Of a stretch of 16,656 bases of DNA, positions 1 through 6,574 are shown piece by piece; the stretch's first letter is position 1, and each line of letters starts with the position of its first letter. Both the position numbers and the translations under genes were made by a program. The notes below the pieces were generated by a model. It saw only the letters and a list, made by a program, of their open reading frames with translations, did no database searches and was not told where the DNA came from. Location of the stretch: positions 1-16,656 of the forward strand of contig RFIO01000079.1 of the NCBI GenBank assembly GCA_003695205.1, given 5' to 3'. This stretch comes from Deltaproteobacteria bacterium. GTDB lineage: Bacteria; Desulfobacterota; Desulfuromonadia; Desulfuromonadales; Geothermobacteraceae.

Positions 1-348
1 CTCGCGCATGACCGAAAAGAGGTGCAGCTTGCGATAGCTGCCGGCAACCTCGCCGTTGTCGACCACGTAGGAGGTGTTGAACACGTCATCCCCGCGGCGC
101 TCAGGCAGGCTGCCGACCAGCACGGTACCGGTCTCGCGGCTCAGGGCACAGACCTGCTCGAGAACCTCGGGCGTTTGGCGGGCCAGCTCGGGCAGGGCCT
201 TGTAGTCGTAGCCGGTACTCCACATCTCCGGCAGCACGGCGAAACGGGTGCCAGCCTGTGCGGCCGCGCGCGTTCCATTTGCCACCTTGTCGAGGTTGGC
301 CGGGATATCGCCGAGGCTGATGTTGAACTGGATGGCGGACGTTTTCAT
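1..348 (-). CDS. Carbon-nitrogen hydrolase (nitrilase / omega-amidase type), 5' part
   Basis: The reverse strand from the ATG at 348-346 reads 116 codons without a stop and runs off the left edge. The protein begins MKTSAIQFNISLGDIPANL, the usual first strand of the nitrilase (CN_hydrolase) fold. The catalytic Glu is visible as E41 in LPEMWSTGYDY and the catalytic Lys as K107 in YRKLHLF; the catalytic Cys would lie beyond the edge. The family hydrolyses carbon-nitrogen bonds. The short LPEMW/GYDY form resembles the omega-amidase/YafV/Nit2 group, which deamidates alpha-keto acid amides, but the exact substrate cannot be read here. A GAAAGG ribosome-binding site lies about 8 nt before the ATG. 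The gene is divergent from the antiporter operon and has its own promoter, so no functional link to it is implied. Confidence 0.88.
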   Translation of the reverse strand, partial: MKTSAIQFNISLGDIPANLDKVANGTRAAAQAGTRFAVLPEMWSTGYDYKALPELARQTPEVLEQVCALSRETGTVLVGSLPERRGDDVFNTSYVVDNGEVAGSYRKLHLFSVMRE

Positions 349-415
349 TGGTTTGGCCTTTCAGAACGCGGTTTGATGGTTGCGTTCACCTTTTTATTAG
401 TGGTTGATGCTCCGG

Positions 416-444
416 ATTATAGAAATTCGAGGGCGGGCGGACAA
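416..444 (-). promoter_or_regulatory. Sigma70-like promoter of the carbon-nitrogen hydrolase gene
   Basis: On the minus strand TTGTCC (positions 444-439) is followed by exactly 17 nt and then a perfect TATAAT (421-416). The predicted start of transcription is near 409, which gives a leader of about 60 nt before the hydrolase ATG. The boxes and spacing are seen directly; activity is inferred. Confidence 0.6.
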
Positions 445-467
445 GCGTACACACCGGCGTTTGTCCT

Positions 468-496
468 TTGCTTGACCCCTTTCTTCACTATATGTT
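468..496 (+). promoter_or_regulatory. Weak candidate promoter for the antiporter operon
   Basis: TTGCTT (468-473), a 17-nt spacer and TATGTT (491-496) form a mediocre sigma70-like match inside the only AT-rich stretch upstream of the operon. TTGACC at 472-477 overlaps it but has no good -10 box at the right distance. The intergenic region 349-644 contains nothing else I recognise apart from the divergent hydrolase promoter. The leader from here to the preferred mnhE start would be about 140 nt. Confidence 0.25.
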
Positions 497-631
497 AAAA
501 ATTTCCGGCGGTCGGCCGATCTGTTATGGGGAAATGAAAGCCCGGTCCGGCCTGTAGTCTGGAGGATGTTGCGCGCGGAAGATCGTGTTTCGCGGGCTGG
601 ACTGGTTGCCTGCCAACCTCTGTCATGAAAC

Positions 632-636
632 AGGAG
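632..636 (+). promoter_or_regulatory. Ribosome-binding site that decides the mnhE start
   Basis: AGGAG lies 8 nt before the TTG at 645. The upstream in-frame GTG at 585 has no comparable Shine-Dalgarno sequence, so the TTG is preferred. Confidence 0.6.
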
Positions 637-644
637 TGACTCCT

Positions 645-1127
645 TTGACGGCCAAGATCGCCACCTTCCTGGTCATGCTTGCCTTCTGGGTGGTCCTTTC
701 GGGCAAGCTCGACGCCTTCCATCTGACCCTTGGGGTGCTCTCCAGTCTGCTGATCGCCTGGTTCAGCAGCGATCTGCTCTTTTTCGGCGGAGACCGCCGT
801 TCCTGGGTCCGTGGCACCATCGGCCTGGCCCTTTACCTGCCCTGGCTGCTGTGGGAGATTTTGCTCGCCACCCTGCATGTCGCCTGGGTGGCGATCCATC
901 CGCGCATGTACGAGGTCATTGATCCTCAGATCATTCGCTTCAAAACCAGGCTCAAGCGACCGATCTCCAAGGTTGCACTGGCACAGTCGATCACCCTGAC
1001 CCCCGGGACCATCACTGTCGATATTGACGAGGACGAGTTTACCGTCTTCGCCCTCACCAACAGCGCCGCCGAAGGTTGCCCCGGTTCCCTGGAGCCGCGT
1101 GTTGCCAAGGCCCTGGAGTTTGACTGA
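645..1127 (+). CDS. mnhE: Na+/H+ antiporter subunit E (MnhE/MrpE family)
   Basis: This is a 160-aa subunit of an Mrp-type multisubunit cation/proton antiporter in the inner membrane; it corresponds to MbhA of archaeal membrane-bound hydrogenase. From the TTG start it reads LTAKIATFLVMLAFWVVLSG, the usual MnhE first membrane helix, then a second hydrophobic segment around LGVLSSLLIAWF and a third around ALYLPWLLWEILLATLHVAW. A cytoplasmic domain follows with the family-typical SITLTPGTITVDI stretch at about residues 112-124. The length matches the family (about 160 aa). The reading frame is open to a GTG at 585, which would add 20 polar residues not expected in the family. The stop overlaps the ATG of mnhF by one base (TGATG), and it is the first gene of the operon. 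Confidence 0.9.
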   Translation: MTAKIATFLVMLAFWVVLSGKLDAFHLTLGVLSSLLIAWFSSDLLFFGGDRRSWVRGTIGLALYLPWLLWEILLATLHVAWVAIHPRMYEVIDPQIIRFKTRLKRPISKVALAQSITLTPGTITVDIDEDEFTVFALTNSAAEGCPGSLEPRVAKALEFD

Positions 1128-1435
1128 TGGACCTCTTCTTTGACGCGGCGGCTGTTTTTCTGGTGCTGCTGATGATTCCGACCCTCTACCGGATCATCAA
1201 GGGGCCGGTCATCCTCGACCGTATCATGGGCGGCAACATGATCGGTACCAAGACCACGGTGCTGATCCTGTTCATCGGCCAGCTTTACGGCTCCCTCGAT
1301 ATGTTCATCGACATCGCCCTTGCCTATGCCCTGCTCAATTTCATCGCAACCCTTGGGGCGACCAAGTATTTTCTGCGGCGTCAGCGGGTCTTCTTCAAGG
1401 ACGAACTGGCCGATGTCGAGGAGGCCGGGTCATGA
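1127..1435 (+). CDS. mnhF: Na+/H+ antiporter subunit F (MnhF/MrpF family)
   Basis: A 102-aa membrane protein with three predicted helices (around residues 3-20, 35-55 and 59-79). It carries the MrpF signature region RIIKGPVILDRIMGGNMIGTK, where the RxxxGP and DR pair are typical of the family. MrpF is a small structural subunit of the antiporter membrane core, equivalent to MbhB. A GGAG lies 8 nt before the ATG. The ATG overlaps the mnhE stop by one base and the stop overlaps the mnhG ATG by 4 nt, so translation is probably coupled. The C-terminal tail after residue 85 is charged and acidic. Confidence 0.92.
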   Translation: MDLFFDAAAVFLVLLMIPTLYRIIKGPVILDRIMGGNMIGTKTTVLILFIGQLYGSLDMFIDIALAYALLNFIATLGATKYFLRRQRVFFKDELADVEEAGS

Positions 1436-1776
1436 TTTTCGATATCGTTGCCGCAGTTTTCATCGTCGCGGGCCTGGTCTTTTTCGCCCTCGGGGTTCTC
1501 GGGGTGCTGCGGTTTCCCGATTTCTTCTCGCGCATGCATGCCGCCGGCAAGTGTGACGCCCTGGCGGCCATCCTGATCATCCTTGGTTTCATGGTCTATG
1601 TTCTCAAGGACTTTTCCGGGCCCAGCCTGCTGGTGGCACTGAAGATTTTTTTCATTGCCATCTTCATCTTTGTCGCCAGCCCGACGGCGACGCACGCGCT
1701 GGTGAAAACCGCTTTGCTGCTGGGCGCAAAGCCCTGGAGCAGGCAGGAGTGGCTGGAAAGGAGGCGGCAGAAATGA
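1432..1776 (+). CDS. mnhG: Na+/H+ antiporter subunit G (MnhG/MrpG family)
   Basis: A 114-aa protein with three hydrophobic helices and the characteristic MnhG segment GVLGVLRFPDFFSRMHAAGK at about residues 21-40, followed by a helix ending in a family-typical SPTATHAL at about residues 83-90. MrpG (equivalent to MbhC) is a small structural subunit of the antiporter complex. GAGGAGG lies 7 nt before the ATG, which overlaps the mnhF stop (ATGA). The stop in turn overlaps the start of the next gene. The short basic C-terminus (RQEWLERRRQK) also encodes the Shine-Dalgarno sequence of the next gene. Confidence 0.92.
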   Translation: MIFDIVAAVFIVAGLVFFALGVLGVLRFPDFFSRMHAAGKCDALAAILIILGFMVYVLKDFSGPSLLVALKIFFIAIFIFVASPTATHALVKTALLLGAKPWSRQEWLERRRQK

Positions 1777-2018
1777 TGTGGCCTCTCGACCTTCTGATCC
1801 TGGCACTGGTCGTGGTCTGCGCCGTGGTGACCATCAGCATTCGTGACCTGCTGGCCGCCACCATGGTCTTCAGTGTCTACAGTTTCCTGATGTGCCTGTT
1901 GTGGGCGGAGATGGGGGCGGTCGATGTCTCCTTCACCGAGGCAACCGTGGGTGCCGGCGTCAGTACCGTGCTGTTCATAGCCGCAATTCTGCGCACCACG
2001 AGGAGGAGCAAGGATTGA
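1773..2018 (+). CDS. MbhD-type antiporter subunit (DUF4040; MrpA C-terminal domain homologue)
   Basis: An 81-aa protein of about three membrane helices. The pattern IRDLLAATMVFSVYSFLMCLLW, followed by DVSFTEATVGAGVSTVLF, is typical of the MbhD/DUF4040 family. In canonical Mrp systems this domain is part of the C-terminal extension of MrpA; in Mbh-type systems it is the separate subunit MbhD. Here it is a separate gene. The frame is open upstream to a GTG at 1749, but GGAGG at 1760-1764 sits 8 nt before the ATG at 1773, so that start is used. The start overlaps the mnhG stop by 4 nt. The Glu in FTEATVG (about residue 56) is the conserved charged residue of this family. Confidence 0.85.
   Translation: MMWPLDLLILALVVVCAVVTISIRDLLAATMVFSVYSFLMCLLWAEMGAVDVSFTEATVGAGVSTVLFIAAILRTTRRSKD
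2002..2007 (+). promoter_or_regulatory. Ribosome-binding site supporting a TTG start of the MbhE-type gene
   Basis: GGAGGA lies 7 nt before the TTG at 2015. This fixes the start of the next gene: the longer open frame back to 1892 is only the out-of-frame shadow of the MbhD-type gene. Confidence 0.6.
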
Positions 2019-2293
2019 GATCCCTGGCCTTTATAGCGGTTTTCGTCACCGGGGCGCTGCTGCTCTACGGCACCCGCGACTTTCCGGCCTGGGGTGACCC
2101 GGCCGCTCCGGCCGCGCAGCATGTTTCCCCGACCTACATCGAAAAATCGGTGGAACAGACTCATGTCCCCAATATCGTGACCGCTGTTCTCGGGGACTAC
2201 CGCGGTTATGACACCATGTTCGAAACCGTGGTCATCTACTGTGCCGGTATCGTGGTCATCGGGGCTCTGCGTAACTGGAGGGACGAGGAATGA
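2015..2293 (+). CDS. MbhE-type antiporter subunit (MrpA C-terminal domain homologue)
   Basis: A 92-aa protein with an N-terminal hydrophobic segment (about residues 3-19), a loop, and a C-terminal helix (about residues 68-85). The central stretch QTHVPNIVTAVLGDYRGYDT is the recognisable MbhE signature (usual form: N-I-V-T-A-x-L-x-D-[FY]-R-G-[FY]-D-T). The domain matches the extreme C-terminal part of MrpA and the free-standing MbhE subunit of membrane-bound hydrogenases. It starts at TTG 2015, overlapping the preceding stop (TTGA) behind a strong GGAGGA. Its stop overlaps the mnhB ATG by 4 nt. Together with the MbhD-type gene it shows that the MrpA C-terminus is encoded as two separate genes here. 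Confidence 0.85.
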   Translation: MRSLAFIAVFVTGALLLYGTRDFPAWGDPAAPAAQHVSPTYIEKSVEQTHVPNIVTAVLGDYRGYDTMFETVVIYCAGIVVIGALRNWRDEE

Positions 2294-2760
2294 CTGGCGA
2301 GCAGATGTCGAAGGCGGGCACCTCGGGCATAATCGTGGAGATGGCGGTCCGCATCGCCACCCCTTTTATCCAGCTGTTCGGCATGTACGTCATCGCCCAT
2401 GGGCACTACAGCCCGGGTGGCGGGTTTCAGGGGGGGGTCATTCTCGGCTCGGCGTTCATTCTGCTCGGCATCGCCTTCAACCAGGAGATGGCGCTGCGCT
2501 ACTTCAGTGAGCGCGTCAACAGCATCCTCGGCTCCAGCGGAGCCCTGATCTATGTTGGTACGGCCGTTGTCTGCGCCCTGCTCGGTGGTCTGTTTCTCGA
2601 CTACAGCGCTCTGGATCGCGTTCTGCCCCTGGGGCCGGTCGAGTGGCGATCCATGGGGATCTTCGTGGTCGAACTCGGCGTCGGCCTCGCGGTGATGAGC
2701 ATCATGACCTCGCTGTTCTGGGATCTCGGCTCGGGCGGGGATCTGGAAAAAGGACTCTAA
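2290..2760 (+). CDS. mnhB: Na+/H+ antiporter subunit B (MnhB/MrpB family)
   Basis: A 156-aa membrane protein with four predicted helices (about residues 16-36, 48-66, 84-105 and 120-144). The diagnostic MnhB motif GHYSPGGGFQGG is at about residues 37-48, followed by the usual helix GVILGSAFILLGIAF. It corresponds to MbhF of the archaeal hydrogenase antiporter module. GGAGGG lies 7 nt before the ATG at 2290, which overlaps the preceding stop; a second Met at residue 6 is possible but less well placed. The next gene begins 3 nt after the stop. Confidence 0.93.
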   Translation: MTGEQMSKAGTSGIIVEMAVRIATPFIQLFGMYVIAHGHYSPGGGFQGGVILGSAFILLGIAFNQEMALRYFSERVNSILGSSGALIYVGTAVVCALLGGLFLDYSALDRVLPLGPVEWRSMGIFVVELGVGLAVMSIMTSLFWDLGSGGDLEKGL

Positions 2761-2763
2761 GCC

Positions 2764-3153
2764 ATGGGTGGGTTCGGCGCTGAAATCGTTGCCAAGTACA
2801 ACTACTGGATTTACGTGCTGCTGATGATGATCGGCTTTTACGCCATGATTGCCAAGCGTAACCTGGTGAAGAAGCTTTTGGGGATGAACATCTTTCAGAC
2901 GGCCATCATCCTTATGTTTGTGTCTGCCGGGGTCAAGCACGGGGCGGCGATTCCCATCCTCGACAAGCATGAAGTTCTCGAGCATGGCGTTCATGCAGCC
3001 AGCGTCGTCAACCCCCTGCCGCATGTGCTGATGCTGACGGCCATCGTGGTTTCGGTATCGGTGACCGGTGTGGCACTCGCCATCATGCAGCGAATCTACC
3101 GCCGCTACGGCACCCTTGAAGAAGACGAAATTCTGGAGAAGATCGGCGAATGA
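2764..3153 (+). CDS. mnhC: Na+/H+ antiporter subunit C (MnhC/MrpC, NuoK-like)
   Basis: A 129-aa, three-helix protein of the MrpC/NuoK family, homologous to the K subunit of complex I and to MbhG. The segment NLVKKLLGMNIFQTAIILMFV is the conserved second helix, and the VNPLPHVLMLTAIVVSVSVTG stretch (about residues 80-100) contains the family DPLPQALVLTAIVI-type motif. It ends in a charged cytoplasmic tail. AAGGA lies 9 nt before the ATG. The stop overlaps the ATG of the first mnhD gene by 4 nt (ATGA). Confidence 0.93.
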   Translation: MGGFGAEIVAKYNYWIYVLLMMIGFYAMIAKRNLVKKLLGMNIFQTAIILMFVSAGVKHGAAIPILDKHEVLEHGVHAASVVNPLPHVLMLTAIVVSVSVTGVALAIMQRIYRRYGTLEEDEILEKIGE

Positions 3154-4631
3154 GCGGCAATCTGCACATGTTCGTAATGGCGGCGCCGCTCGTCGGCGCC
3201 CTTACGGTCAACCTTGCCGGACGAGCCAGTCGCAAGGCGGTCCTGCCCCTGGTGCTCGGATTCCTGACCCTTTCGCTGGTCGCCGCCCTCGGCACCATGG
3301 CCGGCGTGCTGGAACACGGGGCATTCACCTACACCGTCGGCAACTGGCAGCCACCCTTTGGCATCGAGCTGCGGATCGACCACCTGAGTTCACTGATGCT
3401 GGTGCTGGTGTCGGCCGTCGCCCTGATCGCCTCGTTCGCCTCGCTGCAGTCGGTCGCAAAGGATCTGGCCGACCGGCAGCATCATTTCTTCACGCTCTAC
3501 CTGATCCTGGTCGCGGGCCTGCACGGGCTGATTCTGACCGCTGATGCCTTCAATCTCTACGTCCTGCTTGAAATCACCTCGATCACCACCTACGGCCTGA
3601 TCGCCATGGGGCGGGGCCGGGCACCGCTGTCAAGTTTCAACTACATCATCATGGGCTCCATCGGCGCCTGCTTCTACCTGCTCGGAGTCGGCTACCTCTA
3701 CATCCTCACCGGCACCCTGAACATGGCCGACATCGCCGCGCGCCTGCCCCAGGTCAACGGCACGGTTGCGGTGGCGACGGCCTTTGCCTTCATGCTGGTC
3801 GGGCTGTGGATCAAAATGGCCTTCTTCCCGCTGCACGGCTGGCTGCCGCGGGCCTACAACGACGCCCCCATCGGCGCCGGTGTTCTGGTGGCGCCGCTGA
3901 TGACCAAGGTGACCATCTACCTGATGCTGCGGGTGATGTTTTCTGTATTTTCTCCCCAGTACGAATTCTTCCAGCATCCCGACGTCCAGAACCTCGTGGT
4001 CTGGGGCGCGGCGCTCGGCATCATCTGTGCCTCGGCGCTGGCGCTGGGACAGCGGGACCTGCGGCGCATGCTGACCTACATCATCGTCGCCGAAGTCGGC
4101 TACATGGTCGGGGGCGTCTGGCTCGCCAACGGCACCGGCCTGACCGGTGCGGTGCTGCATATTGTCAATGACGCCCTGATGACCCTGTGCCTTTTCCTCG
4201 TGGCCGCTGCGATTATCAGCCGCAATGGGTCCCTTGCCTTCGACAGGCTGCAGGGTCTCTACCGGCGCATGCCCTGGACCATGGCTGGCTTTACCCTCGG
4301 AGCTTTCGCCATGATCGGTGTGCCGCCTACCTGCGGCTTTTTCAGCAAGTGGTACCTGATCCTCGGCGGTATCGAGGCAAGGCAGTGGCCGTATGTTGTG
4401 GCGCTGGTCTTCAGCAGCCTGGTGAACGCGGTCCTCTTTTTCCGCATCATCGAGATCGCCTATTTCCGCGGCGGGAAAGGGCACGGCCATGATGACCACG
4501 GGCCTGTTACCGAGGCGCCGGCCATGATTTTAGCCCCACTGCTGGTTTCGGCCGCGGCCCTGGTGCTGGTCGGCCTGGCCACGGGCCCGCTGGTTTCCAA
4601 CCTGATAGCGCAGTTTGTCCCGGTCTTCTGA
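3150..4631 (+). CDS. mnhD: Na+/H+ antiporter subunit D (MnhD/MrpD), first copy
   Basis: A 493-aa polytopic protein of the MrpD/NuoL/NuoM/NuoN family (proton_antipo_M), the ion-translocating unit of the complex and the equivalent of MbhH. All residues expected for the ion channel are visible: E141 in LYVLLEITSI (TM5), K222 in LWIKMAFFPLHGWLP (TM7), K253 in PLMTKVTIYL (TM8) and K400 in GFFSKWYL (TM12). The length matches MrpD (about 490-500 aa). A histidine-rich loop GKGHGHDDHG (H445, H447, H450) precedes the last two helices. It starts inside the mnhC stop. The next antiporter subunit starts about 19 nt after the stop. Confidence 0.93.
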   Translation: MSGNLHMFVMAAPLVGALTVNLAGRASRKAVLPLVLGFLTLSLVAALGTMAGVLEHGAFTYTVGNWQPPFGIELRIDHLSSLMLVLVSAVALIASFASLQSVAKDLADRQHHFFTLYLILVAGLHGLILTADAFNLYVLLEITSITTYGLIAMGRGRAPLSSFNYIIMGSIGACFYLLGVGYLYILTGTLNMADIAARLPQVNGTVAVATAFAFMLVGLWIKMAFFPLHGWLPRAYNDAPIGAGVLVAPLMTKVTIYLMLRVMFSVFSPQYEFFQHPDVQNLVVWGAALGIICASALALGQRDLRRMLTYIIVAEVGYMVGGVWLANGTGLTGAVLHIVNDALMTLCLFLVAAAIISRNGSLAFDRLQGLYRRMPWTMAGFTLGAFAMIGVPPTCGFFSKWYLILGGIEARQWPYVVALVFSSLVNAVLFFRIIEIAYFRGGKGHGHDDHGPVTEAPAMILAPLLVSAAALVLVGLATGPLVSNLIAQFVPVF

Positions 4632-4650
4632 GCCGGTGCCCTGATTGCAG

Positions 4651-6135
4651 ATGACGACGGCAACCATGACCATCCAGACATCGATACTTCCGCTCGCGGC
4701 CGTACTGGTCTCTCTGCTGGCCAGCATTCCCATCATGCTGTCGCACCGGGTTCCGAACTTGCGCGAAGGCTGGACCCTTCTGGCCGGATTCGCCAAGTTC
4801 GCCATCGTCGCGTCCATGCTGCCGGCGGTTCTGGCCGGTGGGGGCTACCAGTGGGTGATCGCCCAGGCCCTGCCCGGCGTGCCCATAGCGTTGCGGGTCG
4901 ATGCCATGGGTCTCTTCTTCGCCCTGGTCGCCTCGTTTCTCTGGATTTTCACGTCGATCTATTCGATCGGTTACATGCGTTCGTTGCAGGAACACGCCCA
5001 GACCCGCTACTTCGCCTCCTTCGCCGTCGCCATCTCCGCCACCATCGGAGTCGCCTTTGCCGCCAACCTGTTCACCCTGTATCTCTTCTACGAGATGCTG
5101 TCGCTGTCGACCTATCCGCTGGTCACCCACGAGCAGAACGCCGAGGCCCGCGCCTCGGGGCGGAAGTATCTGACCTATATCCTTGGCACCTCGATCGGTT
5201 TTGCCCTGCCGGCCATGCTGCTGGCCTACGCGAAGGCCGGTACCCTTGATTTCACCCTCGGCGGCATTCTGGCCGGCAAGGCCGATGGCATGACCGTGGC
5301 GATTCTGCTGGTGTTGTTCATCTTCGGCTTCGCCAAGGCCGGAGTGATGCCGTTCCACGGCTGGCTGCCGGCGGCCATGGTGGCACCGACCCCGGTCTCA
5401 TCCTTCCTGCACGGTGTCGCGGTAGTCAAGGTCGGTGTCTTTTCCATTCTGAGAGTCATCTTTTACATTCTCGGGACCGGAAACCTGGCTCACCTGAACC
5501 TGGGAGGGGTGATAACGACCCTGGCGTCCGTCACCATCATTGTCGCTTCACTGGTCGCCCTGACCCAGGACAACCTGAAGCGCCGGCTTGCCTATTCGAC
5601 CATCGGCCAGCTTTCCTACATGATCCTGGGGGCGGGCATGCTGACCGCCTCAGGCATGACCGGCGGCATTCTGCATATCGCCATGCACGCCTTCGGAAAG
5701 ATCACACTGTTTCTCTGTGCCGGAGCCATCTACGTTGCCAGTCACCGCAAGTACATCAGCGAAATGGACGGTCTCGGAAGGCGCATGCCCCTGACCTATA
5801 CGGCTTTTCTGCTTGCCTCACTGTCGATTATCGGTATGCCGCCGCTGGGAGGGTTTCTGAGCAAGTGGAACCTGGTCATCGGTGCTGTCGAAGGGGGGCA
5901 GTATCTGCTGGTGGTGGTATTGCTGGTCAGCTCCCTGCTGAACGCGGCCTATTTCTTCCCGATCGTCTACCGGGGCTTTTTCATCCAGCCGCAGGATGCG
6001 GGCGCCAATGCCGAGGTGCGCGAAGCGCCGCTGCTGTGCGTGCTTCCCCTGAGCGTGACCGCGTTCTGTTCGCTGATCCTGTTTTTCTGGCCTTCTGTTT
6101 TTCTCGGCCTGATTCAGCAGGTCGTCGGCCCATGA
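4651..6135 (+). CDS. Second MrpD/NuoL-M-type antiporter subunit
   Basis: About 494 aa, again a full proton_antipo_M-type channel protein. Channel residues are E148 in LFYEMLSLSTYPLV (TM5), K229 in GFAKAGVMPFHGWLP (TM7), K260 in VAVVKVGVFSI (TM8) and K405 in GFLSKWNL (TM12). The MVAPTPVSSFLHGVAVVK stretch is closer to the NuoL/NuoM/MrpA type (APTPVSALLHA...) than that of the first copy, so it may stand in for the N-terminal half of MrpA. The start is uncertain. ATG 4651 is preferred for its distance from the upstream stop, but TTG 4645 and ATG 4666 are in frame and none has a strong Shine-Dalgarno sequence, so it may depend on translational coupling. A 45-aa gene follows after 16 nt. Confidence 0.9.
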   Translation: MTTATMTIQTSILPLAAVLVSLLASIPIMLSHRVPNLREGWTLLAGFAKFAIVASMLPAVLAGGGYQWVIAQALPGVPIALRVDAMGLFFALVASFLWIFTSIYSIGYMRSLQEHAQTRYFASFAVAISATIGVAFAANLFTLYLFYEMLSLSTYPLVTHEQNAEARASGRKYLTYILGTSIGFALPAMLLAYAKAGTLDFTLGGILAGKADGMTVAILLVLFIFGFAKAGVMPFHGWLPAAMVAPTPVSSFLHGVAVVKVGVFSILRVIFYILGTGNLAHLNLGGVITTLASVTIIVASLVALTQDNLKRRLAYSTIGQLSYMILGAGMLTASGMTGGILHIAMHAFGKITLFLCAGAIYVASHRKYISEMDGLGRRMPLTYTAFLLASLSIIGMPPLGGFLSKWNLVIGAVEGGQYLLVVVLLVSSLLNAAYFFPIVYRGFFIQPQDAGANAEVREAPLLCVLPLSVTAFCSLILFFWPSVFLGLIQQVVGP

Positions 6136-6151
6136 CCGGACGGGGATAATC

Positions 6152-6289
6152 ATGACGGACAAGCATGCCCACGATGGGGACAAGAAAATTCTGGCCCACG
6201 ATGCCGTGAAGGGATACAGGCCGGTTTTCTACGCCTGCATCATCATCAGTAGCATCTACCTCGCCATCATACTGGCCAAAACACTCTGA
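6152..6289 (+). CDS. Small single-helix membrane protein, 45 aa, function unknown
   Basis: The protein reads MTDKHAHDGDKKILAHDAVK followed by GYRPVFYACIIISSIYLAIILAKTL. A polar, histidine- and lysine-rich N-terminal half is followed by one C-terminal membrane helix (about residues 25-42). GGGGA lies 5 nt before the ATG. It sits 16 nt after the second antiporter subunit and 12 nt before the next small gene, in the same direction, so it is almost certainly part of the operon and probably an accessory subunit. I do not recognise a named family. The short frame, its fit in the otherwise empty gap and its tail-anchored layout argue that it is real. Confidence 0.7.
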   Translation: MTDKHAHDGDKKILAHDAVKGYRPVFYACIIISSIYLAIILAKTL

Positions 6290-6301
6290 CGGAGGCTGTT
6301 C

Positions 6302-6574
6302 TTGGATCGGGAACCGATCGACATCAATGAAGAACTGGCAGTCTTTGACAAGCCGCAGAATGTCAAGAGGCTGCTGATCGTCTTCTTTACCTGTGTCGCC
6401 CTGCTGTTGCTGGTCGACCTGTTCTATCACCGGCACACGGTCTTCGCCTGGGAAGGGTGGTTCGGATTCTACTGTGTCTTCGGGTTCGTCGCCTGCGTGG
6501 TGCTGGTCATCCTGGCCAAGTACGTGCTTCGGCCGCTGGTCATGCGTGACGAGGAGTATTATGACGAGCGCTAG
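6302..6574 (+). CDS. Small two-helix membrane protein of the antiporter operon, 90 aa
   Basis: The protein starts at TTG 6302, 6 nt after a strong GGAGG (6291-6295). The N-terminus DREPIDINEELAVFDKPQNV is soluble. The first helix is RLLIVFFTCVALLLLVDLFY, then a loop with aromatic and histidine residues (HRHTVFAWEGWFGFY), then a second helix GFVACVVLVILAKYVLRPLV. The tail MRDEEYYDER is acidic. The K-R-L-L-x-V and H-R-H...W-E-G-W-F-G-F-Y pattern looks like a conserved protein family that travels with MrpD-like genes, but I know no assigned function. Its last 14 nt overlap the start of the third antiporter subunit. Probably an accessory or assembly subunit of the complex. Confidence 0.8.
   Translation: MDREPIDINEELAVFDKPQNVKRLLIVFFTCVALLLLVDLFYHRHTVFAWEGWFGFYCVFGFVACVVLVILAKYVLRPLVMRDEEYYDER

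Noticed and set aside
472..500. TTGACC followed by TATATGTTAAAA as a strong operon promoter
   Set aside because: The TATGTT box is only 13 nt from TTGACC, and the 17-nt spaced hexamer TTAAAA is a poor -10; only a weak alternative pairing was kept.
585..644. GTG 585 as the start of mnhE
   Set aside because: It would add a polar 20-residue N-terminus not expected in MnhE and has no proper Shine-Dalgarno sequence, whereas TTG 645 has AGGAG at 8 nt.
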